A stretch of 64,000 nucleotides of DNA, taken from assembly GCA_029379385.1 (NCBI GenBank), contig CM055618.1:4040134-4104133 (forward strand), written 5' to 3'. Both the position numbers and the translations under genes were made by a program. The stretch is from Quillaja saponaria (Eukaryota; Streptophyta; Magnoliopsida; Fabales; Quillajaceae). Position 1 is the stretch's first letter. Each line of letters opens with the position of its first letter. Shown here one piece after another: positions 11,507 through 24,757 of this stretch. A model generated the notes under the pieces. It was not told the DNA's origin. It saw nothing but the letters and a program-made list of their open reading frames with translations, and did not search any database.

Positions 11507-14500
11507 GTTGAGTTAATTCACCAGACATCAATAGTTGGTTTTGGAGCACCAGGATGAAGGTAGAATCATTGAAATTTAAAGCATTTTATTTATACTTGAG
11601 CACTGTTTTAACCATTTTACATTCAAACTTAAATCAAGTTTTTTGAAAGAGAATTGTAGATGATTTTAAATTCAACCCCAAAAGCAAAATAATCAAATTC
11701 TTGTAGTAAGTTACTTTGAAGGACTTAGAACTCAATTAGTTAAATTATGATTGATGTTTAATAAGTCTTAATTTCATTGATTCCTAGTTGTTGTTTTGAG
11801 TATGATTTTGTGCTAATGGACTTATAAATGTTTATTTTATGATTTTAGGTGTTGAAATGAAGTGAAGGATCATTAGTTGGAAAAATAGGACACAATTAGC
11901 ACAAAAAGAGTAAGAACGGAAGTCAAAAGACCACAAAATGAAGATGGGCCAGATTGGTACACGACCTAGGGTTGTGTAAGTCATGAAAACCCATGTAATA
12001 TTCTGATTAGAATGCAAAATATGTCAAATTAATCCTAATGGTGCAAGGACTTCTCCAACCACTCCAAGGAGTCCAAACACTTCAGGAATTAATGGATAAA
12101 CTTCCTAATCAAATTTGTATGAGGAAAACAAAATGATCTTGTATTTGGACATATTTTTAAGACAGATTAGGAATCCTAATCTAGGAAGAGATCTCAACTA
12201 CCAAAGACTCCAATCCAAGAAAGACTTCAAGTCAATCTAGAATTCCATGAATTATTTTCTCTCTTCTAAATTTTTCTATAAATACAAAAAGCTGAGGAGA
12301 GTTTTAGATATCAGTTCTCAATACTCAATATACGTTTTTAGAATTTCTTTATTGCATTCGTGTTTATTATCAGCTGAAACTATTCCATTGAGACGTGCCT
12401 AGCTAAAGTTGATCCATTGATGTAGCATTTAACTAAAACATCAAGCGTTGAATGTTATAATGAAGAGTTGAAGAATGAAATGCATTGTTACATTAAATAG
12501 TTGTCTACTTAAGTTGAACCACAGAAGAAGCATTCAACTGAAACATCAAGCATTGAGAGTTAAAATGAAAAGTTAAAAGATGAAACACACCATTTCATTG
12601 AATGATCATCTGCTGAAGCTCCTAATACTTAGTCAGTCAAACTTTTTCAATAGTTGAAAGTCACCAAAGCTCACCACTGTATTTAAATGATAACAAATGT
12701 TCCTGAATCAATTGAACATCTTGTATATAATGAAACTCAATCATTCTAACAATTAATCGTATTCAGAAAGATGTTGTGTCTGATCTTGAATTTGAATATA
12801 GTCAAATTTGATAGAGAAGCTGGTACTACATAGAGCGAAAACGCGTACAACAGTGACAATAAGAAATTTCCATATTTGCAATATGGCAGACATAATGCAA
12901 AAACTGATTAATTGGTGCTATATTCCATGAAATTATTTGCATCTGCGTTTTGAATTTCAACGTTTGCAAAGGTAGATGCAGTTATCTAATATTGGCATTA
13001 TTTTCTGTGAACTTTTCTAAGTCTCCTTTTTTTAATCTGGTTCTGCAAATATGATAATATTATTTTTGTAAAAGTATTTGTGTTTGCATTTATCACTTAA
13101 TGTACTTGCATCTATAGTGGTAGACGTAGATAATCGTCCTTATTTAAATCCTATAGCGCAATCTCATATCTCTTTCCTTACTCTTCTTTCCTTCATTTTT
13201 GACTTTTCCGAGCTGTTCTACCGCTATCCAAACCTACCTCTGCTGTCCAGATCCACTGTTGGTGCAACCGTCACCACTAAAATCAGACCCAACTCCGTTT
13301 ACTGTAGTCAGACCTACCCCCTATAACACCTGCCATCACCGCCGAAGTTAAACCCAGCCTCTATAGGTTAATGCTTACTCCTTGCATTTTATTTTTAAGG
13401 GTTGAGTTTGGTTGAGTTTTCATTTTACCAAAATTCATGCTTCATACTGCTTTTGTCTTACTAAAGTTAGAAGAAGCTACTTACATTTGCTACCTTTGCT
13501 TGTAGAATGAGATAATTAGGAGAAACTAGTGAAAAATAGACTAACCTTTAGATTATAATTAAACTAGGAGATAAGTGTTGAAGTATGGACTATTGCAAAA
13601 ATGAGCAGGGACCCAACTTTACTGTAAAAAGTCATGAGCTTGAACAATTATAGATATCCTATGTTGATCCATTTTGGCTTGTTGAACTAATGGTGGGAAA
13701 AAGTTCAATTATTAAAAGAAAAACTCGGTGAAAAGGTGTGAATCGAGAATTTAAAATGGTGTAAATACTATCACTTTCAAGATAATTTAATTTAATTTTA
13801 TGATTAAAGTTGACATTATATACCTTATGCCATAATTGAAAGTGATAGTCCTTGTATTCCCCTAGATAGGAGACATTAGAATGCAACACAGCCACAAAAC
13901 CAATTGTGAAAATCATAGTTACGTGTGAATTAAGTCATATAAAAAGGCTATTAGACTTGGCCGAAGGTTTTAGGATTGATTGCACACTGATATTGACATA
14001 TTGTCTAGTATAGTTTTCATAATCAAATTCTAAAAAGAATAAAACAGAGTACCCACTTAGAGGAATGATTTTAATTCAATTCCTATCCTATATTAACTAA
14101 GAAAATTTCCTCTCTTCTATAAATTCTCAGAAGCATAATTTTGTTAGTAGAAAGTTTGAAGGGTAATGAGAATGTGTTATTTAGAGAATTAGGATCGATG
14201 TAGCTTGTTATTAGTGTAAGACAAAGTGCAATGATAAAAAAATTATATATACACATTCATGCCTGGAAGACGTGCTACCCTATCCGAGGTCATTGTGGAA
14301 CTTCATCCCCGTTTTGTTGTAGCAACTTCATCTCTGTGTACAATTATTACTTCTCCCTCTATAGTTGCAACTCCTTCTCCCATTGCAACTTCATCTCCTG
14401 CTGTTCTATTACTTGCTTCCTCCTTAGAGCAAGTTTAGAACCTATATGATGTGGGCTCTTCACATATTCCATCAAGTTTAGGATCCATATCAACATGAAA

Positions 14501-14579
14501 GTTACAATTTCAAGTTCAGGAATCTTTCTTATTTATTGATTATTTTTTATGTATTTTATTGTTATTACATGTACTTAAT
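11507..14579. other. Unassigned repetitive region with an LTR-like segment
   Basis: No coding region is supported. About 11745-12660 has the look of an Athila/Tat-like LTR or promoter: a TGATGTTTAATAAG start, a plant TATA (TCTATAAATA near 12274) and a T-rich leader. I find no matching second LTR, primer site or target duplication. The remaining sequence to 14579 is AT-rich with short unrecognised ORFs. Confidence 0.35.
12403..12620. repeat. Tandem repeat, period 105 bp, just over two copies
   Basis: Copies start at 12403 (CTAAAGTTGATCC), 12508 (CTTAAGTTGAACC) and, partially, 12613 (CTGAAGCTCC). Each full copy contains an ACTNAAACATCAAGC segment and a GAATGAAATGCATT- or GATGAAACACACC-like segment. 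A weaker fragment precedes the first copy near 12373. Spacing is exactly 105 bp twice. It lies just downstream of a TATA-like motif. Confidence 0.8.
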
Positions 14580-16122
14580 TTGTTTATAGTTTTAGGTCAT
14601 GATCTGACCAGCATAGGACGGTTCTGGAGCCCCATGTGGAGGATGACACCGAGTGTGGTGCAGCATTAGCCACACAAAGGGGGGAAGAGGGGCAAGAATA
14701 AGATTGCCCCCCATTTGATAGTGAGAAAGATCGCCCATTCATCCATATAACTTGGGACATGTAAATAATTTTCATATTTTTCTTTTCAAATGTATTTATA
14801 GCTTGTATGTTGCTTATGTGCATATATTTTTATATGTATTGCAGAGTATTCATTGAGGATGACCTTAAAGACATGAAGGTGGGCACTACCATTTCCATTA
14901 TTGTCATAAAGCACCTTCGAGGTCTAATCTTCCATTACCAGAAGTTTCTCGAGGAGGCGTAAAGCTTTCACTATTATGAATTTATGACAAGTACAATAAT
15001 ATTAATTTTTTTATCTTTTAATTTTCATTTTAATAAGTTGTTAAATTAGTGACAATTTGATTTTGTTTTATAATTTATAGTGCGTCAACGATTTAGGCTC
15101 AGTTTGGTTCTGTGTTTGCACACTGTGTTTAGTGTTTGGGAGTTGAAAAATGATTTTGACCCAATTAATTGTATGTTTGGTTAAAAATTAAAAGTGATTT
15201 TGTCCAACCCAAAACACAGCGATCACTCTCTATACTGCTTTGGAGCCTCATATGGTATTTCATCAATTTATTCAAGATTCTAGGAGATCTAGCTGTTGTC
15301 CCTTTTTTTTTTTTCTCTATCTTTTCATTGAAGGTGACTTTTCTTGTTCTTTCTAACTCAATATATTGCAACTAGGATTTCATCAAAAGTTTTTTTTTTT
15401 TAATAATGTATTGCATGTGAAATTGTCCAAAATATATGTTATTTTTCTTTTATTTGGTGCTTTTTTTTTTTCTTGTATACTATTGATTTGGTTACACATT
15501 AAAGGTTTGAAAGGCGATCTTATTTACCATGTATCTAGCTCATTCAACATAGCTGTTCACCAAAAGAAACTTCTTAGTAATAATTTATTTAATAAAAGTT
15601 AGTTAAAATGTTGTCTTACAGTATTTATAACTAATATTGTCTTATATATTTTTGTACAGGAGAGAGAGTTGGGTCGAGAACCTAGGGTTATTGAGGTTTT
15701 CAACTGCACTCACAAGAGAAAGTCTAGTGAATTTGTTGACATGAAGTCGAAGACCCTCAATATTAGTAGATTTTTTGTTTTACATAACTGCTTTTCATTG
15801 GCACAGTTACTTACATGTTTGAGTAATTGCAAATCCAACTATTTTACATTTGCAGGAGAGTTTAATGCTTCAAAGGTGAAGATGGGACAATCTAGCACAC
15901 AGTAGGACACTGATACACCAGTTAAGCACCCCATGAGTGACCCAGCTCTGTTAGTGAAGCTAGCGGGTGGCAAGAAGAAAGGCCTCATCTATGGCTTCGG
16001 GGGTTGCATCAACTCCTAGCAAGTTCTGGGAGAAGTTGGTCCATTACTTCTGCTACCACTGCTCCTAGTCCCAAAACATTTTCGACCGCATCTCCATTTC
16101 TTACGGGATTCACATCAGAGTA
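14580..16122 (+). pseudogene. CACTA (En/Spm) transposon remnant with Transposase_24-like segment
   Basis: At about 15661-15760 the translation reads ERELGREPRVIEVFNCTHKR followed by KSSEFVDMKSK. This resembles the plant Ptta/En/Spm Transposase_24 signature (LGREP..EVF..THKRKSGEFVD). Upstream pieces (14600-14760 and 14840-14960) look like degraded exons, but I am less sure of them. A region beginning TTAGGCTCAGTTTGGTTCTG at about 15092 interrupts the exons and may be a truncated MITE. The right side is cut by an antisense LTR at 16123. No CACTA termini were found. Confidence 0.5.
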
Positions 16123-18650
16123 TGTCACACCCCTCACGGAGGCATGACTGGCCGGAGAATTGGATAACCAAACCTCCGTAACCCTGACTTCAAAATAAAG
16201 TAACAACATGACTCTTGACCCAACTAAAAAATAAAAGCAAATTTTATAAAACAAAAGTTCACTATAAAAGTTTATTTTCTGAAATAATTACCAATTTATT
16301 GAAAATATTGACAGAGGTTTTCTATAATATGGAACATGCCTCCAAAATACAAATATATATGTTCATGATTTCATCCAACAATAACGGATAGACAACAAGG
16401 AGCCTCGCTCTATCCACATTATAAACAAGACCAATCACTGGACTCTTATATCATACAAAATTAGACACTGAGCTCCTGTTACTAAAAGAAAATCTACAAG
16501 AGAGAGGTAAGTCCTATGGACTCTATGGGTGGAAAATTGTACCCAAAGGGTACTAGCATCACTTAACACAAGTATATAATATATATAGTAACATCATGTA
16601 ACAGTGTTTATGTCTTCATTCACAATACATATATACATTGTAATTATCATAAATTCACAATTTACATGATTCATAGGATCACAAATTAATCAGAGCAATA
16701 CTAGCATACAAAGCAACCAAAGGGCCAACGAGTAACCTAGCCTCGCACAACAATCACCCCTTGCCGTGCATTTATGTGCCTGCACAACAATTTAATCTCC
16801 ATAAATAATCTATCCCACCGGGGCTGAACACTCAATTAAATTTTTTTTTCTGAATCAGAATAGAGTTTAAATCAAAATATCCTAGGTGCACCTGGATATC
16901 AGTTTCAGAAGTAAAAATCATTTCTTAGAAAATTTTACTCTGTTAGCCCTTATCAACTACAAACAATTTCAAATAAACATGATTCAAAAACTCACTAAAA
17001 CATTGCGCTTGCTCATTTATTTAAAAATACATACAATTACACCTAATAATCTAGCCCCAAAAGGTAATAATTAACCACTCACCTTTAATTGATTTCATTC
17101 ATCACTTGCACTTACGTTCATGTATCTCATTAGGTTCATGCTAGGCTCTGGAGCTGAAATTCATATTTTCAAATAATACTTAATTCATAAATGTTATTGT
17201 TATAACCTTTTAATTACTAGGCTTATATATCAACTTATATAGGTTTCTTTATGAAAGTTTTCTATTAAGCTATTATATGTCAAGTAGTATAAATTATACT
17301 TTATGTGGTAAGGTTGATAATGAAAAGACATTTTAGATGTCTTGATAATGCATAGGGTAGAAAGTAACTATTAGAAAAATTAGAAAACATGAGTGAGTTA
17401 AAGATGTTGAAACTGTCTAAACTTAGGATTTGAACAAATGTTCACTTTAATAGCCATATCTTCCTTTAGAAAATTGTAAATCCAGTTTCGTAAAATTTAT
17501 TAAATACTAGACACATGTAGCTTTACATTGGCATATCATTTGTAATTTTTAGATTTGTATATCAATACAGTTTATTCTTTGAAATTGCATCAAATTTTGC
17601 AAAACGTAGGATTTTGGCAGCATTGACCTTACCTTAGTTAATTGAACATAACTTTCCTTAGGAAAAAGGAAATCCAATTCCGTTTGTTGGATTTATTAAT
17701 AGACAATTATATTTTTCTAGACAAGTATCATATGTATTATTTAGATTACAGTTAATTATTCAAAGTTTACTCTTTTTAGGCATTTCACAACCTCCTTGGA
17801 TTGGTCATTTTAATAACTAATTTAAATTCCTAAAATCCCTATTACCAATAATTTCATTAACTATCTAAGTGAACTTAATATTGGTTAGCTTTCAATCATT
17901 TAGTTTAACTTGATTTAATTATTTAAAGTTCTAAGATACTAAAGTTTCTTGCACCTACTTTTATATTATTCTACCACTTCAAAGCCCATATAAACTTTTA
18001 AGAAATCAAATTTAAGCTTGCCTTAAACTCCACGGCATACATGGCAGCATGCTTGCTGCCATACTTCAAGTTACCCGTAAGGTAGCATGCCTCACTTTTT
18101 AACCACAACAAAAGTGGCACACCAAGGCAAAGTGGCTGCCAATCCTTTCCTCCTATATGGATACAATAGGCTGAAAACAGGGCATGGTAATAGCCCGGTT
18201 ACAGCTACACAGTTTTCCCTTATACTCACTTTCACACCAACCCACATCCATACATCAATTTTGGTTGCTCATGACTTGGAATTCAAATAAGCTTAGCTAG
18301 AAATTCGTGCCTGAAACCGAGCATATACACTTCCTAAAGAGTTTACACCCATGGCAACCAAGGAGAAGGAACATATTAAAGCAAAGAGGAAAAGAAAGGA
18401 TAAAACTTATACCTTCACTTGGCTGGGGCAAGCAAAATTTCTACCACTTAAGCTGAAAATGGCATCAAGAAAGGGGGAAGAAAAACAGAGGAAGACTTAG
18501 CCATAGTAGCTCTAAGCAGAGCAGCAAACCTTGTAAGGTTCAAACCAAGCCAAACTTAGGTGCAAGAGGGCTCAAGTAAACAGCTGGAAATTGGAAGCAC
18601 CACGACCTAACAAGAAGAAAAGGAAGCTGGACGAATTAAGAACAGTGGAG
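16123..18650 (-). mobile_element. Chromoviral LTR, antisense, right end not resolved
   Basis: The left edge reads TGTCACACCCCTCACGGAGG, the reverse complement of the family's LTR 3' end. Antisense landmarks follow: ATCCCACCGGGGCTGAAC near 16812 and GCCCTTATCAAC near 16945. The leader-like region lies about 18000-18650. The base before the left edge gives a candidate duplication GAGTA (16118-16122), but no right partner is seen. In this copy the exon-like module is deleted just after its acceptor-like TTTTAGTAACAGG (antisense near 16475). Tat/Athila sequence takes over near 18660. Confidence 0.75.
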
Positions 18651-18659
18651 AGAAAGACA

Positions 18660-19542
18660 GAACTCGATATCGTGAACCTAAACCTTTCATATGTTCCCTT
18701 TTTCCCTAGCCAAGGAATAGTAGAGCATGTGTACCTTATTATGAACATTGGGTTATGGTTGGAATTCGTGAGAAAAGTTGTTATATGATGGAAATTGATT
18801 GTAAATTGTACCATTCAGTTATTAAGAAAAGAGAAGAACAATTCCAAGTTGTTTATGAAAAAAAAGAAAAAAAAAGAAAAAGAAAAAGTGATGACCAAAT
18901 GTGTATAAGGTAGAAAAGGAAGAAAGAAAGTGCTCCATTTTGTTTTTAAGTAATATCATGTTGTGGGAACTTGAAAATCAAAGGAATCTCGGTATTTGTG
19001 CTTAATTTCCTATGATGAATTTAGGAATATTAAGTTTATATGCTATTGAGTTCATTATCTTTTTATGCTCTACTAGTTTCTTTGCTTTTGATTCATGTTA
19101 TGCTTGTGATACTTTGGTAGTGGAGATGAGATTGAAGAGCAAGCTTATGGTAGAACATAACATTGATTGAATTTGAGTTTAAACACTTTAAGCCATAAAC
19201 ACTTGAGTGTTGGAGTGTATACCAATGAGAGGACCTATTAGTTTGGTATGACATGCATTTTATTTAAGTCTTTCAACTAAGAAGGGTTTTAAGATTGTTA
19301 AGTGTTCAAATTCATGAAAATATTCTTGCTTATAATGCTTATACTCTTTGAGATTGTTGGGAGATTATAAGTGGAGTTGAGAGCTTAGAAGGTCTTCATT
19401 TACTGTTTACTTTTTGTTTTCTAATTCTTAGGTTTCATTTCTTTTCCAATTTTTAAGTTTTTGATTTTGAACATTGTTAGTTTCAACTTTGTCTTTTCTT
19501 GTCCTTCCTCGAGGACATGCAAGTACCAAGTGTGGGGGAATT
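18660..19542 (+). mobile_element. Tat/Athila-type element: 3' internal noncoding end and polypurine tract
   Basis: The segment contains an A-rich purine run (18858-18888) followed by GTGATGACC, as seen in the 3' noncoding regions of plant Athila/Tat elements. It ends with the phrase GAGGACATGC then CAAGTGTGGGGGAATT, which serves as polypurine tract just before the LTR start at 19543. No gag or pol is present. The left join to the antisense chromoviral LTR is approximate. Confidence 0.65.
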
Positions 19543-20467
19543 TGATACACCCATACTATTCTTACATGATAGATTGATACATGTAATCTGATGCTAGTTA
19601 ATTGATTAATGTCTTTGCATGGTTAATTAACATGAGTAGTAAAAGTAACACTTGAATTAAATATGAGTTTATTTGAGTGTTGCTTGGAAAATCTAATCTA
19701 TATTAAGTTAATGCCACTTATTTGTTAATTGTTTAGAATTAATTGCACCTATCTAGTTCTTAATGCTTTCACGTAATTAAATCCATAACACTTGATGAGG
19801 GTTATTATGCGATTAGTGTTAGTTATTCCGCTTGACCTAATTAACAAAGAGGTAAGGATAGGTAGGAAAGACTTGTTTCTATGGTTGATTTGCATGCATA
19901 TGTGTATATTCAGAATTGTTATTTGTCTTATTTTTAATGATTAATGGCTCATGAATGTTGGGGAAAACTTCTTTGCAATTGAGTCTTATAAGTCTTTGGT
20001 TGTTTGCTTAGTTTATTAAGTTTCTACAAAAAATTGTTTTTTACATTTAGAATTTAATTCTCTTGATTTTCTTGCTTGTTTAGCTATTTTAATTTAGTTT
20101 GGATCAATGATCAACACCCCATTTATTTACTTTGTTGTTTTGAGTGCATATTAGTTAGTTTACATATTTATAGCATATTATCATAACAACCTATTTTAGA
20201 ACTCCATTTATTTTTATACATCTGTTTTGTTTTATATTTTCTTGCATTAGTTTGATTTACTTTTATTGCTCTTTATATTATTCGGCTTAGGATCTATACT
20301 TGAGCTTCTTGTGCTCTTTTGCTTTTGTTCAATTAATTAAATAAGAACTACTTGCTTGAGTTAAATTTGATTAACTTAATTATTTCACTGTGGGATTGAT
20401 ACCTTACTTACTATACTACAAATATAGTTAGTTAGATTTTAATTTGGTGAACATCGACGACTCATCA
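19543..20467 (+). mobile_element. Tat/Athila-type 3' LTR (925 bp)
   Basis: The LTR starts TGATACACCC immediately after the polypurine tract and ends CGACTCATCA, giving TG..CA ends. The next five bases are ATTCT, but with the 5' end of the element lost the target duplication cannot be tested. No 5' LTR is present. Confidence 0.7.
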
Positions 20468-21994
20468 ATTCTTTTAAAATTATTAATAGTTTAGTACTTG
20501 GACTTGAGAATAAATGAAAGTTTATAAAACAAAGAATCAAAATAGTAGTTAGATGAATTGGAAAAGGAGAGTTTAACACTTAATTACTAGTAGTAGAAAT
20601 GTATAGTTTAAATTATTGATTTATTTTAAGTTTTGATGAATTCCCAATAAGAAGTTTTAATTGGAAATTCAACGTTGAATATAAATACCATAAAAGTTTA
20701 TAGTTAATTTAATTTTAACTCACTAAGTGGAACATATACAACATAAAAGCATATGAGATGATATTGATTAGTGGAAAAGAAAATATATGAATGGAGAATA
20801 AGAATAATTAACCATGTATGATAAGAATTCATAAAATGCTTATGAGGAATTGAATGTTAGATATGCATAGCAATTAATTCTCAAGTAATGTGATAAATGA
20901 AATATATACAACGGATTTAGGAATTCTAGCATTAATAATGCAATGATTACAAAAATTAATGTATGAATTTATGATTTTCAGCTCTGAACTGTGTCAACGA
21001 TATTCCGCCAGCATCAAATGCTAAACAGAACAGCGAATTAGGTTCTTAAGCTTGTGAGTGAATTACATGCACTTTGGTTGCCAAATACTTATGTGAAATG
21101 ATTTATGTGAATTTGAATATTTGAATCATATTTGTTGCTTGAAATTATTTATGGTTGATAAGGGCTAACAAAGTGTTTTCAAAGTAGAGTGCTCAGCCCC
21201 TATAGGATAGAATATGTATGGAGATTAATTTGTTTTGCGGGCACGTAAATGCTCGGTGGGGTGGTGATACTGTTGTGCCTGGCTGAGTTACTCGTTGAGC
21301 TTTTGCGTGCTTTGTATGCTTTGTTTGAAAAGGTAAACTCTGGATATATGAATTGATTTATGTATGGGATGAAACATATGAATCGTGACTTTATGATGAT
21401 TACTACATAAGATTAAATAAGGATATGTGTTATTATGTGTTGATTGATGCTGATATCATCAGAGTACATTGTTTGTTCACTGAGTCCTTGTGACTCATAC
21501 TTTTCTCTGTGGTTATTTTTTTAGTATCAGGAAAGTAGTGCTTGTTGAATTAGGGTTCGTGACTTGCCGACACTGCTGCGGCAAGGTATATTTTTTAAAT
21601 TGCACACTTGGAGCTCGAAGGACAATACTTGCAGTCATTTTAGGTGTTTCACATTGTTATGTATATCAAATTAAATTTAGTGACTTGATATGTTGTTAGG
21701 AGCGAAGCTCCTCTGTATACTTTGATGTTATAAGTTATTGATATCCTGTAATCAGATTATTTATATATGTACTGGTGGACATGTTCCATTTTATGGGAAA
21801 CTTTTGCCAAATTTTCAATAAATAGTTTATGTTTAATAACAAGTCATGATTCTATTTTAATTTAGTAAAGTTTTTCCTAGTTTAATTGTAATTAGCTTAA
21901 GAGTCTTTAGTGTTCGATAAATGACGATTCAGGGTTACGGGGGTTTGGTTATTCATTCCTCTGGCTAGTTATACCTTTATTTGAAGGTGTGACA
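20468..21994 (+). mobile_element. Chromoviral LTR, 3' half only
   Basis: This is colinear with the 3' half of the LTR at 8409-11506. Landmarks include GATAAGGGCTAACAAAGTG (about 21158), GTGCTCAGCCCC (21189), CACTGAGTCCTTGTGACTCA (21478), TTTTTTTAGTATCAGG (21520) and a terminal GAAGGTGTGACA. Its 5' half is absent, replaced by the Tat/Athila LTR. It probably marks an old recombination or insertion-deletion join. Confidence 0.8.
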
Positions 21995-21999
21995 CTCAT

Positions 22000-22900
22000 A
22001 CTCTTGTGGTACAATTTTGGGTTCCATTGTGTGATAATTATTATTTTACTCCCTCGGCTTCTTGTAAGAATAAACTCTTTTTCAAGAAAGACATCATTTC
22101 TCAAAACAAACACGTTTTTTCACGTGGTTGATAAAACTATTATCCTATTGTTCTTTAGGATAATCCATAAACAATCACTTTTCACTCTTGGTTTTAAGCT
22201 TATTAGTCAAAATTCTTTTGACATAAGCATGACAGCCTTAAGATATGAGATATTTGTTTTCTGTTCTATATCTCTATGAATTTCTTTCAACAGACTTTGA
22301 TAAGGAAGTTGCAGTAACCAAAGCATATCCCCAAAAGAGAATTGGTAAGTCAGTATAACTCATCATGAATCGCACCATGTCTAACAAAGTGCGATTCCTC
22401 TTTTTGGATACACCATTGATCTGTGGTGTACCAGGAATAGTCAATTCACAAATAATCCCATTATCCTTTAAATAGTCTAAGATTTCATGGCTAAGTATTC
22501 TTCACTTCATTCATATCTGAGTGTCTTAATACTCTTACAGGTTTGTTTCTCTACTTTATCACTAAATTCTTTGAAATTTTCAAATGATTCAAACTTGTAT
22601 CTCATAAGATACACATACCCATACCTAGACTTGTTAACAATAAAGCTTATGAGATAGAAATATGCACCTCTAGCCTGTATAGACATTGGTCCACAAACAT
22701 GTAAGTTTATAAGTTCTAGTAATTCAATTGCACGTGACTGTTTACTTGTGAAAGTTTTCATGGTCATCTTTCCAAATAGACATGATTCACATGTTTCATG
22801 TGATTCATAATCAAATGTATCTAGATAACAACCTTGGTACCTAGTGATCCTAGTCTAATTTTTTGTCTTATTGTACAATGCCACAAATAGGATGATTGTA
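22000..22900 (-). pseudogene. Ty1/copia integrase remnant (GAG-pre-integrase and core)
   Basis: On the minus strand, from about 22900 downward, the translation gives a GAG-pre-integrase end with CESC-like spacing mutated. The integrase core entry follows in the ORF 22767-22507: LLELINLHVCGPMSIQARGA, then YFYLISFIVNKSRYGYVYLM. Further down (22460-22300) comes the GTPQINGVSKKRNRTLLDM block typical of plant copia elements. The catalytic-site motif HTDVCGP reads NLHVCGP here, and the second region DDYSRYG reads NKSRYG, so it is inactive. Stops break the frame. Reverse transcriptase is not present. Confidence 0.8.
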
Positions 22901-24411
22901 GACTATATAATTTAGATTTCATTGTGTTTATATTGAGGATAACATATTACCCAAAATCATAAACATACTTGAAGTAGAGGCTTCACAAAGTCTCTTATTC
23001 ATATTTTGCTAGTAGTATGCCATAAAGCCAATGACAGGTTATGTAATGTCATATTATTTTATGTATAATCTTATTCATATTATTATTAATAAATATTAAT
23101 ATTCATTTAATTGAATAAATGGCTATCATGTATAAGAGTTATTCATTAACTATAACGAGCCCAAAGAATTAAAGCAATAGAAATAAGCAACATAATGAGA
23201 TTATGCTAATAAGATGTATTTCATTTTAGATTAATTATTGGGATCATTAAGTAGGGTATATATCTAGTTGGCTCATGTTGAGTGTGACTGACCTCATAGT
23301 CACTTGTGTATGAGACACTAAGACAGATACATAGGTGCTCATTAAAGAATAGGTTCATTGAATTGACTTAACTAAGAACACCTATATGAAGTTTCTTTAT
23401 ATGTCAATAGGTTGTTCTCGTTATTTAACTGGAGGAATCATAGTTATCTTATATGTAAGTCATTATAATTTGATGTTATTTATTATTCTAATATGAGTCA
23501 TCTAAGAAATAGTAATTGGGTATAATCACTTGCATATAGAGGTATGTAAATGCACAATAAAGGATCTATCACTCTTAGTGGAAAAGAAAGAATATCCTAT
23601 GTGGTCTAAAAAAGATTTAACTTATAGTCTATGGCCATAGTACAGTGGATTTTAGAAAATAAATTTCTAATTTCCCCAATGACGTTATAATATTAAGATC
23701 TAGATACATATTATTAAATTTAGGGTTTAACATTATTTCCATACCCAAATGGATTTAATTAGGACAATGCATGATAGAAAGATTGAATTGCACGGTAATT
23801 GTTAACAAAAAGGTTCATAACCATATTCATACTATTATGGGTAGCCATCATGTGCTGTTAGACACTAATTTTGACTTGTAAGAAACCCTAATAATTAATA
23901 AATTATTTATAGATGATTAATTAGTTAATCTTAATTTAGTGGGTGAATTAAAAAGGGTTTTAAGTTAAATAGTTAGAATGAGTTGAAATTTACTTGGACG
24001 GGGTCTAATAATAAATATGTAAAAGTAATATGCTTACTACCATCAATAGTTTGAACCTAAGGACGATATTCAATTAAGGAGTTGGGGGCAATCATGTAAT
24101 TATTGTAGCTTGTTAGGCATTAGGTTTAATTATGATTAAATCCTAATGTTAGTAGAATCCCTAATTTGTTAGGATTATCCAATACATAGGGAGGTGGCTA
24201 ATCTTTATAAATATAAAACTTAACAAGCTAAGAAAATGTAAGTGAGAATAACTCTACGTACTATACAGATTCAAAACCTTCAGAAAGATTTTAGGTTAAG
24301 TACAGGCTGTAAAATACAAGAGAGACTCGGTAACACACAAGGAATCTCTTAGTATCCTCTATCACTTTCAAGCATGGAGATTCTTGATTGGATTAATTTG
24401 TGTACACATAT
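22901..24411. mobile_element. Probable retrotransposon LTR-like sequence, lineage not certain
   Basis: There is no coding signal. A TATA-like TTTATAAATATAAAA lies near 24204-24218, followed by a leader-like segment to about 24400. A TGTTAGACAC at about 23857 could be an LTR start. The phrase TGTGTATGAGACACTAAGAC near 23305 has the look of plant copia LTRs. It adjoins the antisense copia integrase but reads as sense, so the relationship is unclear. Confidence 0.3.
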
Positions 24412-24414
24412 TTA

Positions 24415-24757
24415 GGCTGAGTTCGGTAATGTTGTGACTTTTAAAATGCTGTTGTGGCTCTCATGCTGTCAAAAAGCAACTATCAAAAAGTTACAGCAAC
24501 CTTGTTTGGTAAATCATTTATAAAAGTTGATGTGGGTAATAAAAAAAATGAAAAAAGTCTTTGGTAAAAAAAATCATAAACTATTATGAATGTATAAAAT
24601 AACAAAAATAAGCATCATTAATTAAGGATATATTTGGGATTTTATAAAATTAAAAAGGTGATTTTTATACTTTTGATTTTAAAAAGCGACAGTAGCTTTT
24701 AAAAGCCATAGAAGAAGCATCCTTAAAAAATATTAACCACACATACCGAACTCAGCC
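24415..24757. mobile_element. MITE, PIF/Harbinger (Tourist-like) type, with TTA target duplication
   Basis: The 343-bp element has perfect 14-bp terminal inverted repeats, GGCTGAGTTCGGTA at the left and TACCGAACTCAGCC at the right. It is flanked by TTA on both sides (24412-24414 and 24758-24760). It has no coding capacity and is AT-rich inside. The 3-bp TTA duplication is the hallmark of the PIF/Harbinger superfamily. The intact ends suggest it is younger than its surroundings. Confidence 0.88.

Noticed and set aside
15366..15602. 78-residue hydrophobic ORF near the CACTA remnant
   Set aside because: It is T-rich intron-like sequence between transposase exons and resembles no protein.
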